Shown one piece after another: positions 1 to 12,300 of a stretch of 64,000 nt of DNA. The DNA comes from Montifringilla adamsi (Eukaryota > Chordata > Aves > Passeriformes > Passeridae): the NCBI GenBank assembly GCA_017590115.1, contig JAGGNK010006426.1, forward strand, positions 259,221 to 323,220, read 5' to 3'. Positions within the stretch are counted from its first letter, which is position 1. Each line of letters opens with the position of its first letter. The notes below the pieces were generated by a model. That model made no database searches. It was given only the letters and a program-made list of their open reading frames with translations, and was not told the origin of the DNA. The position numbers were made by a program, and so were the translations under genes.

Positions 1-100
1 CCCCCCCCCATATCTATATATCTATCTGTCTCTCTCTCTCCCTCTCTCCCTCTCCCTCTATATATATATATATACACAGACATATAAAATGTATGTATGC
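1..100. repeat. compound microsatellite (C-run, TCTA, CT, TA, TG)
   Basis: A homopolymer C run is followed by TATC/TCTA units, a CT-rich tract and a TA run, ending in GTATGTATGCACACA. These are simple repeats with no coding content. The lysine-rich and arginine/glutamate repeat peptide readable on the opposite strand is only the translation of this and the next tract. Confidence 0.9.
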
Positions 101-162
101 ACACAGGTGCATGAGGTCTATTCCAAGATTTGTCATCATTTTGAATATGGTGCAGTGGACTG

Positions 163-351
163 AGGGGGTTTTTTTGGTGTTGTTTTTTTTTTTGTTTTGT
201 TTTTTTTGGGAGTTTTTTTTTTGTTTGTTTGTTTGTTTTTGTTGTTTTTTTTTGTTGTTGTTTTTTTTGGGTTTTTTTGTTTTTTTGGTTTTTTTTTTTT
301 GTTTTTTTTTGTTTTGTTTTTTGGTGTTTTTTTTGTTTTTTTGTTTTTTTT
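163..351. repeat. T/G-only low-complexity tract
   Basis: About 189 bases consist only of T and G apart from a single A near 211, with no C at all. T runs of 5-13 are separated by one to five G. Translations of this tract are runs of Phe/Leu/Val/Gly on the plus strand and Lys/Asn/Gln on the minus strand, so reading frames here are artefacts. It could derive from an ancient poly-A tail expanded on the minus strand. Confidence 0.9.
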
Positions 352-3300
352 CTGGATTCAAAATGTAGAAGGTACCACTACATTTCAAGGACAGCAGAAG
401 AAAGCTAGGTCTAGAATGTCAGAAGTATTCTCTAATTTCAGCAGAGGAAAATGGAATCCAGTAAAGGAAAACTAATAGCCAAACAACACCTTGTTAGTTT
501 CAATCTTTTGCAACAATAAACCAAAAATTAGACCTCATACATTACTTAGTGTGTGATCATTTAATGGTTCCTCAACATTCACTAGGGAGACTAAAGGCAT
601 CATTTTGCACCCATAGGTCAGAGTCTCTGTCTGTATAACACTGCTTGATCTAAATCTTGATACACTTCTTGATGTAAATACTGATAAGTAGCAGAATTCA
701 CCTACTTTAAAACTCAGGAACAACAGGAAGATACTAATACCATAACTGATTCACAGAAATTGAAGATTAGTTAATCTTTCACTTGAACACTGACTTCTGG
801 TTTCTAAGGAGACACTCACTGCTGGTCAGTTTACATGCCTCCTTTTATAGGAAAAGTATCTAGACATGCTTCCTACAAAACTGAGGATCTCACAAACTAA
901 CAACAACTGGTCAAAATGAAGTCTCATTAATCTGAATGTTCCCTCCTGCAAAACATCAAGGAGGTTCCAGACACGTCTTATGCAGCAGTGCTGTGCTCTC
1001 AGGGCACTGAAGAGGAGGTAGAGGGAGGAAAATGAAAAGTCTTAGTTTATTTCCCTAACTTGAACCTTTTGCTTCTTGAATATAGGGGTGTTTTGGGACA
1101 AGCTGCTTAGTCATCTGATGGGGAGAGTGCTTCTCCATTCCTCTCATGTTGTCTCCTTTTGTACTGGTAAATCAAGGGGCATAGACAAGCACTGGGAAGC
1201 AAGAAATGTGTTGTCCCAGCAGAATGCTGAATTACAAATCTTGCAAGATAGAATGTGAAAAGGGAAAATAAAAATAAAAAATTATTTTCAGCATCTGTCT
1301 CTTAAAGTACCTTACAGTTAATATTTGAATGTTGCTATTGCTGTGGGCCCATAAGTATTTCAAAAACAGCATAGATAAATATCTATAGTAGTAAAAGAAG
1401 GATATTTTTTTTTTGCTAGAGAAAGCCCTGTCATGCACTGTCTTGGCTGTAAGTAAACTTGGATGGCCAAGTTTAAACCTCTTCCACTGAATCTGTTCAA
1501 TTCGGATCTGAATACAAAGACAGTAATTTTTTTTCGCTCAACATAACTCCCATTAACTTCAGATAATGTGTTTCCTTATTAAAAATATAGAAAAGTATAT
1601 ATGTATATATTTATATCTATATAAATATGACTAGTGGGTAAGTGTCCCCATTACAAAAAATGGTGTCATATTTTATAATTATGTTTAAGTAAAGGAATTT
1701 AAGGAAAATCAAATTATTCTCTCATTTCTTAATGCAGTTGCTCCAGAGGAAGCTGGAAGTTTAATGGCAGGTCAATCTAGATAAAACATCCTGAAGTATT
1801 TAGTATTAGCCTGAAGTCTGAGTCTTACTAATTGACCACTTTTCATAAGCATTGTATTCAACTTATTTTCAGTTTTAAATATGAAGTATTTCAAATTCCA
1901 TGAATTCTGATATCAGAAGGAAACATTTTTACATTATGATTTTGACTGACCTGTGTAAACAAATTACTGAATTTTCACTGGAACAGCAAAAATATTTTCC
2001 TTATAATCATTCTGTTTATATTACCTTTTCATTGTTTCAGTTTATGTTTCCTTCCATCCCATTTATTAATCACTAAATGCAAGCCCAGTGAACATTTACT
2101 GTTACAGAATGTAGTATAGAAACTATGCATTACCACATACTTTTATGGAAGACTGTGTATTTTGGGCAGAACAAGAGGTGTTAAAGCCACATTATCCAAA
2201 CAAATCTGTTCACCACACAACATTCTCTAATCATTTTCATTCTCAGCAATTCAATTAAAACAGAAATTAAGACCATGGGAAAAAAATCTATATTTTAGCC
2301 AAATAACTTATTCGTGAAAAAGGAATGGAAAGATTAAATCTGTTGTATTGAATCCAGATTATTAACAAGCTTGGATGCCAAGTCCTTTTTCTTTCAATGT
2401 TGAAAAGCACTTACATATATTAGACTAACCCTGTGAGAGAAATCACATATTAGTCACAAGGGGTTTTTCTCAACAACAGAAAAAAATATTTTCAAAGTTC
2501 TGTTATAAAAATGACATTCATTATGAACTTCAGCAGACACCATTTTCTTTGATGCAAATATATTTCAATGACGTCCATGTATTTTTTTTTTTAATAGACA
2601 AGCTATCACAAACATGAACTGGTGGCAATCAAACTCACATGCTGGTGTTTTCTCATTTGGTTCCTTCTCTCAGAAGGCATAAAAGGACACAAAAGGGGCA
2701 ATAAAATCCAGCTCCAGTGTTTGTGGAATGATAGCAAGATGTTTCATGTTTTTAATCTCAAGTAGATTCTACATGTTCAGGTTGCAGGTACATATGTGTA
2801 AAAAAAAGTAAATAGAAGACTTCTTCAGACTTCCTTTTATTTCCCTCTTCTGTATTTGTTTCTGTGAAATCTGATTTTGCAAAACAAATGTTTCTTTGCT
2901 CCTAGTGAAGCTTTACATTCTCTTAAAATCAATCACAGTGTCTTTTCAGAATCATCTACTTCTTTCATCTTCTAATGCCTCCCTTCTCTCTGGCAAGTGA
3001 CTGTAAATTCTTTTCTTTAAATCTATGCCTTCTCAAATGTCAGCTTCCCTGGCGTTACAAGATCCTGGGTTACCCTTTCGTTTGTTTCGTCTTTCATTCA
3101 TTTCCTTTTTTTTTTTCAGATCTACCTTAGTCTCTCTCCTAAATGCCTCTGTCATAAACCTTTTCTAGATCCAAATCCTTCCACTTTCCATTCCAGAAGT
3201 CACTTGTGCTTATGTATGTCATAGGGAACAGGGGGAGTACATGATATTTTCTAATCTGTATTTTTTGAGATCCCGGACAGGTCAGTAAATTCTTGCTCAT

Positions 3301-4743
3301 CACATTGTGGAAGTTGTAGCAAAGTACTGTACAACAGTTATATATTGTTTTATTGCATCCAGTATGTACACTCTTCCAGAGAATATCCTTCAGAAGCTGG
3401 AGGCACTGAGGCAGGCAGCAGTTCTGAACACAGGGTATCACACTGAATATTTCTTCTTGATACAGCATTCAGTACCTAAATGCTTGGTTGGTTATGCATT
3501 TCTCCACTTCTCCCTGCCTAGATCCAATTCATTTTGGTTCTGCAAGCTGTAAAAATTATCTCAGAAGGAGGTGACTTATAGCTAAAATTTGGAAGCTGCT
3601 TTTCTTAAATATTTTGATGATGTGGAACATAAAAGGAAAGAAAAGGGTCTTAATCTGTTTCTGACTAACAAATAGGTCACAAATATGTCATATTGGGGGC
3701 CTTCATGAGCAGTAGTAGATGGCATTACCTGTCCTTTCAAGAATAGCAATGATCTTAAGATCAGAAAGATTAATTTTAATGACACTGATATGATGGTCCC
3801 ATCTTTTCACATAATTAAGGAGGCAGAAATCTCAGGAGTTGTCTAATTCTGTGTAAATAGCATGCCAAATCTCAGGGCATTTATAACAGTTTGCCCCTTC
3901 AGACTCTGTAGTAAGCAGCAGCTGGTTTTGTGGACTCATTTGAGCAGAGACTATTTTAAAGGTGTAGCTTGAAAGAATACTGTAATCCTTTTTCTTTGCA
4001 TGCTGATTCCCAAGGTGGCAAAATGCAGTGATGACAGTGATAATGGAGATTTCTTCCTGTAATTATGCTTTCATCACATTCAACAATGTACCGAGTACTA
4101 TCAATATGATCTGAAGCAATAAAGTTTGCTATCAAGAGGTAAACCACTATCTCATTCCATCACATGATTTGTCTTTCTTTATGCAGATGCATACACGCAC
4201 ATGCGCAAGGCCCCTTTTCTAAAGAGAGTATAGAAAATAACAGGACAAACTTGTGATGGGAAAAAGTACTTTTAGTTGGGACACTTTCACATCGAGTTTT
4301 TTAAAAGGGTTTGTACCTGTTTTCTGGACACAAGGAAGTGCTATTTCTGAAATTATTTTATGTATGATTTCACTAAGAAGAAATCAGGGAAAGAAAATTT
4401 GTTTTCTAGTTAAAATAAAAATAAAACTGCAACTTGAATGTTTTTTGTTCAGCAAAAATTATTAGTTTACTTGATAAGTCTTCAAGAAACAGAGAAAATA
4501 CAGCAAGACTGTATTTAGAAAAACACTAATGAAGAAAAAAAACAAAAAAGGAAAAATGTTGGTAGATATTTCTACTGGCTCATCAACCCAGTGTCAGTTA
4601 CCAAGGTGTATAAACACCACTGTAGTTGGTCCTTTGTTTAGTGCTACCAGGATGCTGTTCCTCAAAGCCTAACAAATATTTTAGCCTCTTTATTTTGCTG
4701 ATACTAAGCAGAATAAAGAAGACATGCTTTCAGCAGAAAGAGA
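352..4743. other. AT-rich unique sequence, no gene recognised
   Basis: No repeat family, RNA gene or convincing exon was recognised. Short T and A runs occur (2581-2592, 3107-3117), and an alternating TA/TATG patch lies around 1590-1630. Open frames of 60-109 codons here (for example 3139-3468 minus) look random: no family motif and no supporting splice sites. Confidence 0.5.
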
Positions 4744-5112
4744 CAGAATCCCAGAATCAACTACGTTGGAAAAGACCTTTGAAATCATCCAACCTATGAC
4801 CTAACATCACCTTGTCAACTAAACCATAGCACCAAGTGCCACATACAGTCTTTTCTTAAATACCTCCATGGACGGTGACTGCACCACCTCCCTGGGCAGC
4901 GCATTCTAATGCCCAGTCACCCTCTGTGTGAAGAACTTCTTCCCAATGTCCAACCTAAATGTCCCCTGGAAAATCATAAGACTGTGTCCTCTTGTCCTGT
5001 TGCTGGGAGAGAAGACTGACCCCTGCCTGGCTACAACCTCCCTTCATGTAGTTGTAGAGATTGGTAAGGTCATAAGGCGATAAGACATGCCTCCTCCTCC
5101 TACTCCAGTAGG
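4744..5112 (-). mobile_element. CR1 LINE, 3' end fragment
   Basis: Read on the minus strand this is the 3' end of a CR1 non-LTR retrotransposon. On the plus strand it opens with the inverted 3' tail (CAGAATCCCAGAATCA) and runs through the hallmark 3' UTR blocks: GTTGGAAAAGACCTTTGAAA, the CCACCTCCCTGGGCAGC block near 4885, the CCCAGTCACCCTCTGTGTGAAGAA block near 4912, and the GTGTCCTCTTGTCCTGTTGC block near 4984. It breaks off near 5110, as in normal 5' truncation. It lacks ORF2 and is not mobile. Subfamily not determined. Confidence 0.9.
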
Positions 5113-5290
5113 CCTAAGTGATGGGAAGAACATGGATATACCAAACTGCAACAACTGAGATATGTTTATAACTGATCATTTCATTTCAAAGAAGAATAAA
5201 GCAAAAGGAAGAATTCTGAACATAACAGGAAGTTTCAAAGACTGTTTTCACTTACTAGAATCATAAGATGTAGTAAGCCACCAAATAAGT

Positions 5291-6060
5291 CATAGAATTA
5301 TAGTATCATATAATATGCTGAGTTGGAAGGGAACCATTGGGATCACCACCTCTTGGACCTGCACAGCACCACCCCCAAGAGTCACATGTGCCCAAGAGCA
5401 TTGTCCAAATGCTGCTTGAACTCTGTCAGGCTGGTGATGGGACTGCTTCCCTGGGGAGCTGGTTCCAGTGCCCAATCACCCTCTGAGTGAAAAACTTTTT
5501 TCAATTATCTGACTTAAATGCCCACTGACTCATTTTCAAACTGTTTTCTTGAGTCCTGTCATTGATCACAAGACTGAAGAGATCAGTGTCTGCCTCTTCA
5601 CTTCCAACAAGGACGTGGAAGATCGCAATGAGGTCAGTGTCCTTCCGGCTGAACAGATCTCAGGTGACCTCAGCCACTCCTCATACAGTTTCCCTTCCAG
5701 TCCCTTCATGATCCTTGTGGCCCTCCTTTAGATGCTCTCTAATATTGTGGCACCCAGAACTGCCCCCAGCACTCCAGGTGAGGTCACCCCAGTGCAGAGC
5801 AGAGCAGGACAATGCCCTCCCCTGCCCAGCTGTGATGCTGTCCCTGATGCCCTGCAGGACACGGCTGGCCCTCCTGGCTGCCAGGGCACTGCTGATCATG
5901 TTCAACTTGCCACAGACCATGATCCCCAGGTCTCTTTTTGCAGTGCTGCTCTCCAGCTTCTTGTTCCCCAGTCTTTTAACTCAACCAAGGTTGTCCCATC
6001 CAAGGTGCAGAATCTATCACTTACCCATGTTAAACTTGTGTATGACTCTGCTAAATATTT
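5291..6060 (-). mobile_element. CR1 LINE, 3' fragment
   Basis: A second minus-strand CR1 lies about 180 bases beyond the first in the same orientation. The plus strand starts with CATAGAATTATAGTATCATA and GAGTTGGAAGGGAACC, then shows the TGTCCAAATGCTGCTTGAACT and CAATCACCCTCTGAGTG blocks. It continues upstream (in element sense) through the CCCAGAACTGCCCCCAGCACTCCAGGTG block near 5753 and the GGCTGCCAGGGCACTGCTGATCATG block near 5877. Stops and indels pervade it. Open frames of 110-124 codons at 5715-6089 are antisense readings of CR1 and are not genes. Confidence 0.9.
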
Positions 6061-7940
6061 ATAAGACATGTTTCACAAAAGAAAGTTGACTAATCATGTG
6101 AGAAGGGCTTACATTTCTGCTTCAGTCCTGCATTTGGTTTGCCTTAAACTTTTATCTGTGCTTACTTTACTTTGCTTTTTTACTTTTTACCTAATGATTC
6201 ACATTGGCCTATGTTAATCAACTGCGCTTTTCGTTATTTACAAGTACCTTGTACATTGTGGGTATCAGAATGTACTTCCCCAGTGAGGTTTTGAAAGGCT
6301 GTACATTGCAACCTATGTACTTACTGTACCATTTCATTCTACTATTCAAAACTGAAGAAACCACAAGTGAAAAGAGTTCAGGGAACTCAAAATGGAATAT
6401 TTTTTTGCTCAGTTGTGCATAGACAGTGGAAATACATGGTTTAAATATGCAGCTGATCATGCAGTTTTGTACCTCTCCCTATGTTTTTTGGTATCATATG
6501 TGATACTGTAAATCCATGTAATATGTACCAAAAAGGTTATATAGACAAAGACTGATGCCAGTGTCTATGTACAGCTTATTTGTGAGCATACTCTTATATT
6601 CATACTATACTAAATGAGGTGATTCTTCTATTTAAAGTAATGTGCTTGGATAAGTGTTTGCAGAAAATGAGACATAAGAAGTGTAGTTATATTTCCCTCT
6701 AAAGGCTGAATTAGTCTGCTGAAACTTTTAAAAAGGCCTATGAAAAGTATATTTTTATAAGAACTGAATTTATTCCAAAAATATCCCAAATACTGTCACC
6801 AAGTTAAAAACATCTAAAGAAACACTGGGTGATGATGTTCCCTGAGCTAGCTGCTAAAACCTTAGCAATTTCCATCTCCTCATTACTTACACAGTATCCA
6901 CTCCCCTTTCCTCTATATAAATTGCTTTCTTCTAGTTGCGACACAGCAGTGTGATTCAACTCTCCGCACAAAGCCACAGTGGAAATCTGAGTGCTCTGGG
7001 AAATTCATGGGGTCTGGTTGCATTCATGGACTACAATCAGAAAATTCCTAGTGCATTTAAAGGTGAAAAAAAAAGGTTAAATCTTTGAAGAGCAAAACTT
7101 TAAATAGGGAACTGGTTTTGCATTTGCAAATCCTAATTTTAGTCTCCCTTTGCAGTGAATGTTCAAGGATAGTAACAGAACTGCAGTGTCTTCTCAAGAC
7201 TTTGGAGCTTTGTCAGTTGTCCTGGTTAAAGATTTCATTATTTGCTATTGACAGAGCACATAGGCATGAAGCGTTCACTAGTTTATCATTCTAAGTTAAT
7301 AAATGGTATCTATTTAAATCAAGAAAACTCACTTGCAAAGATAACTTGGTATATTGTGTGCTGCTCATTGATTGGAAAAACCAAAAATAAAGCAATGACA
7401 AATTAATAAATAGCTGTTCTTTCCCAGAGGTTAATATCAAAACAAAATGAGTATAACTACCATCTTAACACAGTCCAGTTCAAAACCATGTTTCTGCAAA
7501 TATGTTTTCTGGGTATATGTAAGTTATTTGTAATTACCAAATCAAGACAAAAAAAAGCAAATAATGCAATAATGCAAATTTTGTCTCTGTTTCAGAGATC
7601 CAAGCATGATTAACATAAGTAAATTCATTTGTGCTATAGATAGCTCATTAAAATATCTTTGGAGACTCCTAATCTCCAACCAACAAGGTAGTCCAGGACT
7701 CTTAGTTTTCATACTTCACTAAAAATTTGGAAAAACAGAGCTCTTAGCCTAATTCTATACGAAAATTGCTTTGTGACCTCTGTAAATTATCCTATATATT
7801 TTGTTGGATCATATTACACAAATAAAATGTGGTAATATTGTATCTTAGGGTATACTTTTTCTTACACTTTATGATATAATAATCCAATTTATAAACTTAA
7901 GAGTTAAATTGCTTATTTATGACTTAACAATAATGAAATT
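6061..7940. other. AT-rich unique sequence, no gene recognised
   Basis: No repeat family, structural RNA or exon was recognised. The segment around 6890-7030 is slightly less AT-rich but shows no motif I can name. Confidence 0.45.
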
Positions 7941-8068
7941 CATTGAATCATAGAATCATTAAGTTTGGAAAAGTGAAGTCATCAAGTCATCACCAAGATC
8001 ATCAAGTCCAAACTTTGACTGAACACTGCCATACATGCTAAACCACATAGTGAATTCTTAAGGCTACT
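7941..8068 (-). mobile_element. CR1 LINE, short 3' terminal scrap
   Basis: The plus strand begins TTGAATCATAGAATCATTAAG, the inverted CR1 3' tail. A degraded TTTGGAAAAGTGAAGTCATCAAG / ATCATCAAGTCCAAACTTTGACTGAACACTGCC segment follows, matching the start of the CR1 3' UTR. A small internal duplication of the ATCAAGTCATCACCAAG block is visible at 7980-8010. The copy is 5'-truncated after about 130 bases. Confidence 0.8.
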
Positions 8069-9290
8069 CATTTCTTAAAAAAAAAAGTTCATAAGCATTT
8101 CCTTTATAAAATTAACAAGCAACATTCCCCCTTTGTTGAAATGTGTATGATTACAAAATAAAGTAGCATATGATGCTACATAAGAAAGCAATTAAAATTC
8201 TATTCAGTACTATCATCAGTCTGATCTCGAAGTTTTTTAGATGTTCTTACCCTATAAATTTTGGAAATAAGCACAGGCCTCTGTCTAGACTGACCGGACT
8301 TTTTGCACTTGAACTGGAGTGAGCTAAAATGTCTGAATAGCACTATTTACCTTAACTTTCTTAGATACCTGCACTATCTCTAAAGCAGGCACAATGGTTA
8401 ATTATGAACAAAAATTGAAGACTTTAATTAGAGGGAAAATTATAACTATGTGTTCAAACAAACATCTTTGAAGACCACAGCCTAAAATGTCCTGTGTTTT
8501 CAGAATCTAGACCAGAAATTTCTTTTGTTTTTGTGTTCCAGGCTATATTAAAATTGAGGTGTTGTGGGTAGAGGAAGGATCTAGGAGGTGCGCTTAACTA
8601 AAGGAAATTCTTCAGCCCTCACAGCTCTACAATTTATTAAGTGGTAAGAAATCCATATTCTAGAGTAATCTCTGATTTAGTCTGCCTTTTAGGCTATCAG
8701 GCTGGTAATGGTAATATTTATGATTATTCAGAGTTACTAGTGCAAAATGCTTCAGAAATGAAATGTATATCAGGAATTTCTCAAGTCAGTTCTCTTTACA
8801 CAGTTTCATTTTTCCTCCTGCCAAGGTGATCAGTAGACATCCATTAGTTGTATTTTCTTTCTTATAATGCAATGGTATGGTACAAAGTGCAATCAAATTC
8901 CAATTAATTCTTTTAAAACTGTGATGAATATTGAGCAAAATCTTAACTGTGCAAAAACTACTGTTACAGTTAAAGTTCCATGTAAAAGTCGAAAGTAGTA
9001 CTAATACTGACAAGTCTAAACCATAGCATTCCATGTCATCTTGCCTTTTCCCATTACTTAGCATATATGTGCTGTAAGTAAATTATAAGCACAGAAAGAA
9101 ACATTAATGGAGTTTGTTGATGAATCTATCATCTTACATCAGCAAGAGTCAGGCATGTTCATGGTATGTCAAAGCTTCTATAAGCAGAACTCATTTTGGG
9201 TTCTCCTTAGAAGCTTAGGGCACCCAGATATTTTAGTGCAAGGTCTCCCTTGACACAGAGGTTTTCTAGGGGAGATTAGAAATTATGACT
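8069..9290. other. AT-rich unique sequence, no gene recognised
   Basis: No recognisable element. The open frames of 62 and 92 codons at 8641-8829 and 8786-9064 overlap on opposite strands and carry no family motif. Confidence 0.45.
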
Positions 9291-9295
9291 TAGGT

Positions 9296-9397
9296 GATTC
9301 ACTTCAGCAATAGATGACCCTGCTTGAGCAGAGAAGGGTGTTCAAAGTCACCTCTAGAGGTACCTCCCAGCCTTAACCATTCTACACTTCTATGATT
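9296..9397 (+). mobile_element. CR1 LINE, 3' terminal scrap
   Basis: In plus orientation the sequence reads as a decayed CR1 3' UTR end: a GACCCTGCTTGAGCAGAG block, a CACCTCTAGAGGTACCTCCCAGCC block corresponding to the usual GAGGTCCCTTCCAACC, then CCATTCTACACTTCTATGATT as the terminal repeats. Only about 100 bases survive. Confidence 0.75.
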
Positions 9398-12300
9398 AAA
9401 ATATCCTGAAGAAAGTACAACAACAGAGTCAAAGTTCCTATTTGATCACCTACTAGATACCTCAGGATATCTATGAGTAATCAGTTTGCAAGGAAGTACA
9501 GGAGAGGACGATATTTAATGTGATAGGATGGGGGCATTTGCTTACACTACCTACTTGCTTTTACATAAGGATTTATTCTGTTAAGAAATCTGCTGCTAAT
9601 AATGGCCCTCTAGCAACAGGACAGCACTCTTAAAATGTCTGCCCTTCCTTAAAACACAGAGAAACATGGAATTAAGTCTTTTGTGTCCTAAAGAACTGCT
9701 TAATGAAGAACTACTATCTTCTTATCATTACCAATACTGCACAGTTGCTAAATTATCTCTGTCTCAAATGGCCTTTCTAGATGTACATCTCATTTGCCAT
9801 TTATCACAATTATTCAACAAATGCAAAGGCATATTTAAAATGTACTCTAGGTAAATGAGAGAAGTGTCAGTTTTTTCTTTGTCAGGTCCTGCAAAACTTG
9901 TGTAGAAGCATAAAAGTTTGGTGTGCTATGATTACTATAGTATCTGGACAACCTTCTTGAGTGATGCTTTGTGCTTGCAGAAAGCATTGCTACCTTCTGG
10001 TAGGGAAAAAAAAAAAAAAAAAGAGATATGAAGGCCAGAAAAAAAGCTGGTAATAAAATTTACTCTGACAAAGTCTAAACTTTGCCATGAATTCTTTGTT
10101 CATTGTAGGAATTAGTGCAAGAAACAAGGGCATATTTTGTTCAGCTCTTCTTGAAGAAGAAATTTTATTTTGTGCAATTCTGTAATTTCAAAAGGTTTAG
10201 TTAAGACACAGTCATCACAAAATTATATACGTCAGTTTATCTGTTGCTTCAATATACCTAGCTTTTGTCCTTCATTATAGGCAAGAGAAACAATTTGGTT
10301 GCTTGTAATTGTCAAACCATAATTTTATGATGGAAAAATTTCATGTGAATGTCCTCATAGAGTTGAATTTGGAGCAGAAAGCTGGAAATATCTGGGCTCT
10401 ATCTGTGTAATCAAAGAAAACAGGGATGAAGGAAAGACTGAAGTAAAAGAAAATTATGTATTGCTGCATCGGTAGTTGTTGAAGAAAATAAAAAAAATTA
10501 TTTAGAATCATAAGCATACACAGTACTGAAGAGAAGGCAGAATTATTTAGTACTATTTAGTATTTCAGTATTTCTCTTCTGCTGCCAGCAAGTCACTGAG
10601 AAATACAGGTATAAATATGTGTGTACATCTATTGTTGCTTATTTTGAAGGATGACAACTTTCTCTTGTTGTCACTTACTCTCTGTTTTCAAGAAATGAAG
10701 GTCTCGGTAATAGCCCTAATCAGAGACTCCAATCATCCTGAGGAAGTACTTCAAGCACTATGAATTCCAGTCACAAATGTAATTATGGGAGTGGAAGATG
10801 CTAGTTTGTTTGGATTAACCAATTCATTAATGTTGCTTTTTTTTTATTTTTTTTTTTTTAATACCACTGGCCAAATTTGGACCACTGCCAAATTTTGTGT
10901 TATTTACAGAAATTTCTTCATATTCTAACTGGGTCATCAGTATCAAGAAGTATCTCTCAAGAAGGAATAAATAGTTACAAGCAAAGACCAGAACAATCAG
11001 TTTAAAGACATCCAGATTTTTGTGACTGCAGCAGATTGGCTGAATGCAATTAGAAAAAAAAAAAAAAAAAAGGTTGATATGAAAATCTAAGGAGAAATCT
11101 ACTTTCTTGGGCAGCTCAAGAATGAAGGATCAGACAAGTGATTCTCTGAAGAAATTCAGAGAGTGTCTATGTTCCTGTGATTCTGGGCAGGAACTTGCAA
11201 ATGTTGTGTTGTTAGACTTGTTTCAGATGTGTAGTATTCCAATAGAGAGATAAAATCCAGTTCTTCCATAATTTTGACAATTAAAATCATTCCTATGAAG
11301 AAAAATCAAGTGTGATTCTTGCATATGTCAGCTTTATCCTACCAACAGCAATGAATTCACAACTGCATAGTCAGAACCCTTGAAAGCGCCTTGAAAACAG
11401 CTTGTTTTGAACTGGTGTAACCAGATAGGCACTGTTAACACAGAGTAAGAAAATTGTTGGCATTTGAAGAGCTCAGCAAGAAAACAGAAGGTTCAAGATG
11501 AGACAGCAGTAAAATTTTTGAACATATCAGTATGAAAAATCAGAAATTTTTACAATGGTTAGAGAACAGAATTAATGAAAAAGTGATGCAAATGTATGTA
11601 AAGAGCATGCAAATAGCAAAATGCAAATCATAAGTGGGAATTAAAGGTCAGTTTATTCATGTTAGGAAAATCAGTTTGTCTGAATCCACCTATTTGCCAA
11701 GGATACACTAGGTGCTTAAGAAACATAAGAAAAGCTGGAGGGGTTTTTTCAGTTGTTTTTGTTTTTTGTTTTGTTTTTTGTTTTGTTTTGTTATTTACAC
11801 AATTGTTGGAAATTTGTAATCATAAAGACAAGCTTGAATCAAAATTCAGTGTATCAACTTTTTGTTTACTTTTTCAGAATGACTTTCTGTCTCGCATATT
11901 TTGAACTACATTATCTGCTTTTTCGTTAAATAAGTGATCTGTTTGTTGCACTAGATTTTTTTTGGGCTTGGGTTTGATTTATTCATTTGCTTGTTTATGG
12001 TTTTGTTGTTGTTATTTTAATTTGACAGTTTTAAGTGTTCCAAATTGCAGTTATCAGTGGTCATAAAATAAAGTTATTCTACAGAATGTTTTCTAGGTGT
12101 AAGTCAGTCTTTCTGCTCTTGAAAGTCATAGTAAGACTGCACTCTCTACGAGTTTATGTTTCTCCATAAATCCAGCCAAAGTCAAAAGGAGCGCTAAGAA
12201 TTTAAAGTCTTCAAACCAGAATGGTTTTCCACCTGTTTTTCATGAATTGGAGTGGCTTTGGGTTCAGAAAAGTTTATTTTCTGTGATTTTTGTACAGCAA

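Noticed and set aside
14..475. Lys/Asn/Gln-rich minus frame and Phe/Leu-rich plus frames of 91-124 codons
   Set aside because: Pure translations of the microsatellite and T/G tract; amino-acid content follows the repeat and both strands are open at once.
5715..6089. Two plus frames of 110 and 124 codons
   Set aside because: Antisense CR1 sequence with conserved 3' ORF2 blocks; not a gene.
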